A stretch of DNA of 13,830 nt from CAYJXA01 sp964404595 (GTDB taxonomy: Archaea > Nanobdellota > Nanobdellia > Woesearchaeales > GW2011-AR9). The notes beneath the pieces are model-generated. The model had not been told where the DNA came from. It ran no database searches and saw nothing but the letters and a program-made list of their open reading frames with translations. This document shows positions 12,904 to 13,830 of this stretch, piece by piece. The stretch is taken from NCBI GenBank assembly GCA_964404595.1, contig CAYOKQ010000044.1:1-13830 (forward strand), in the 5' to 3' direction. Within the stretch, counting starts at the first letter, position 1. Each line of letters starts with the position of its first letter. The translations under genes were made by a program, and so were the position numbers.

Positions 12904-12905
12904 AT

Positions 12906-13361
12906 ATGATGTTACGGGAACAAGACAAACATTTTCTATGGTCTTTGTACGCCGTCGTAGGGATTATCTTTGTATGGAAAGGGTTGTGGGAAGGTGCATA
13001 TGCTCTTCCATATGTTTGTGATTACCATCTTTGCGACCCCTTTGTATTTCTCTTCATCGGATTTACCATGCTGACTTTATCAGGAGCAATCTTTAAAGAA
13101 TTTGATCCGCTGGGAGGAGTTGAGGCGGCAGTGAACAAAGTAATACATTTCGTGCAGAATCATCCTCGGAAAAAAGAGTTTGACATCACCTATCATGATA
13201 AAAATCAAAAGAAGGACGTTACTGTCAATGCAGAACATTTAAAGGGCATGGAGAAAGGAGTGCTGGTTATTGAAGATCCTATTAAAAAAATGGAATTGTT
13301 TGTACCCATTCATCGATTAAAAGAAATAAAGCAGAACGGTAAAATGTTTTGGAGGCTCTAA
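12906..13361 (+). CDS. Two-TM protein with DUF504-like C-terminal domain (paralog 1)
   Basis: A 151-residue membrane protein, or 150 if the better-spaced ATG at 12909 is used. TM1 is about residues 10-28 (FLWSLYAVVGIIFVW) and TM2 about 46-64 (FVFLFIGFTMLTLSGAIF), with a short loop between them holding two cysteines (VCDYHLC). The soluble part follows: NHPRKKEFDITYHDKN, AEHLKGMEKGVLVIED and ELFVPIHRLKEIKQNGKMFW. The ending, P-x-HR-x-x-E-I-x-x-N-G-x-x-W, resembles archaeal DUF504/UPF0248 proteins (function unknown), here tethered to a membrane. The stop touches the next ATG with no spacer, and the next protein is a clear paralog. The Cys pair is absent from the paralog and could form a disulfide or bind metal. 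The domain match is from memory and moderate. Confidence 0.75.
   Translation: MMLREQDKHFLWSLYAVVGIIFVWKGLWEGAYALPYVCDYHLCDPFVFLFIGFTMLTLSGAIFKEFDPLGGVEAAVNKVIHFVQNHPRKKEFDITYHDKNQKKDVTVNAEHLKGMEKGVLVIEDPIKKMELFVPIHRLKEIKQNGKMFWRL
13351..13355 (+). promoter_or_regulatory. Shine-Dalgarno GGAGG of the second paralog
   Basis: GGAGG lies inside the last codons of the first paralog, 6 nt before the ATG at 13362. It is the strongest ribosome-binding site in the window and supports coupled translation of the pair. Confidence 0.6.
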
Positions 13362-13799
13362 ATGCCCACTCGCGAAGATATGCAGCGCTATTTCTGGTAC
13401 TTTTTTGGCGTACTAGGCGTAGTCTTGTTCTGGGCTGGAGTGTGGGATGGGGTTGGCAATATCGCCTTTTTGAAAAATCCTTTGTTGAGTTTAATCATTG
13501 GCCTTATCCTGCTCTTTATCGGAGGCATCATCCGCAAAACAGATAATGCAGACCAGCAGGAACTTCTGGCGCATAATGTTCTCAAAGAAGTACATCATCA
13601 CCCGCAAAAGCAGGAGTTCCATGTAAAATATTTTGATAAAATGAACAAAAAGGAAGTTTTAATTGGAGGAGAGCAATTGCATCGCCTTGAGAAAGGATTT
13701 CTAGTATTATTAGAAAAAGGAGGCAAGGAATTATTTGTGCCCATCCATCGCGTCACCGAAGTATTACATAACGGAAAAACATATAAGAAATTAAAATGA
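13362..13799 (+). CDS. Two-TM protein with DUF504-like C-terminal domain (paralog 2)
   Basis: A 145-residue paralog of the preceding protein. TM1 is about residues 10-26 (YFWYFFGVLGVVLFWAGV) and TM2 about 39-57 (NPLLSLIIGLILLFIGGI). The soluble domain aligns step by step with the first: HHPQKQEFHVKYFDKMNKKE against NHPRKKEFDITYHDKNQKKD, then EQLHRLEKGFLVLLE and ELFVPIHRVTEVLHNGKTY. Tandem duplication followed by divergence is evident, and the two may form a hetero-oligomer. The gene starts directly after the TAA of paralog 1 and is preceded by GGAGG. Its stop overlaps a further ATG as ATGA, so the operon continues beyond the window. Function unknown; membrane location inferred from the two hydrophobic segments. 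Confidence 0.8.
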   Translation: MPTREDMQRYFWYFFGVLGVVLFWAGVWDGVGNIAFLKNPLLSLIIGLILLFIGGIIRKTDNADQQELLAHNVLKEVHHHPQKQEFHVKYFDKMNKKEVLIGGEQLHRLEKGFLVLLEKGGKELFVPIHRVTEVLHNGKTYKKLK

Positions 13800-13830
13800 A
13801 ACGAAAACCGTGGGGAAGGGAAGGAGTAAC
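13796..13830 (+). CDS. Start of a further gene, cut by the window edge
   Basis: The ATG at 13796 overlaps the stop of paralog 2 as ATGA and opens MKRKPWGREGV before the sequence ends. Only 11 codons are visible, so nothing can be said about the product. The overlap mirrors the tight packing of this operon. Confidence 0.4.
   Translation, partial: MKRKPWGREGV

Noticed and set aside
1..13830. CRISPR arrays, insertion sequences, rRNA and long direct repeats
   Set aside because: I read both strands for regularly spaced repeats, transposase motifs and terminal inverted repeats and saw none.

Overview
The window looks like a piece of an archaeal chromosome, most likely from a DPANN-type lineage (Woesearchaeota or a relative). 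Three things support this. The window encodes an archaeal-style SMC and carries a tRNA gene with an intron and no encoded CCA. Most transcription units begin with an A/T-rich TATA box about 25-38 nt before the ATG, which implies leaderless or very short-leader mRNAs. Shine-Dalgarno sequences are strong mainly at internal operon genes and at the right-hand membrane-protein pair. The lineage is an inference; no 16S rRNA or ribosomal protein is present. There is one run of 10 Ns (10890-10899), so this is a draft scaffold.

Layout, left to right. (1) 1-603, minus: three tightly packed genes (64 aa, 70 aa, and a third cut off by the window edge) resembling a recurrent archaeal operon of unknown role. 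(2) 705-2591, minus: three overlapping genes encoding a Q/N/Y-rich disordered protein, a small MIT-like helical protein, and an MIT-AAA ATPase of the Vps4/CdvC type; this is a candidate membrane-remodelling or disassembly module. (3) 2724-4535, plus: an inositol-monophosphatase-family protein with one metal ligand replaced, followed 3 nt later by a 346-aa protein I do not recognise. (4) 4599-6572: isolated genes of unknown function, each apparently with its own signals, plus a 50-aa zinc-ribbon protein in the minus strand at 5574-5726. (5) 6681-6797, minus: tRNA-Met(CAT) with a 41-nt intron and a T-run terminator. (6) 6850-10341, minus: full-length SMC. (7) 10373-12740, minus: endonuclease V (with several catalytic positions changed), a 138-aa unknown, an ATP-grasp (PPDK/PEP-synthase-like) protein broken by the N gap, and a 40-aa remnant of a family 2 glycosyltransferase whose end contains the SMC TATA box. 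(8) 12906-13830, plus: two tandem paralogous proteins with two membrane segments and a DUF504-like domain, then the first codons of another gene.

The clearest functional grouping is the MIT-AAA operon: one protein carries a degenerate MIT-interacting motif, and the other two carry the domain that could bind it. SMC and the tRNA are housekeeping genes. The best candidates for undescribed biology are the MIT/AAA/Q-rich trio, the left-edge three-gene operon, and the endonuclease V homologue that keeps the fold but has lost several catalytic residues.
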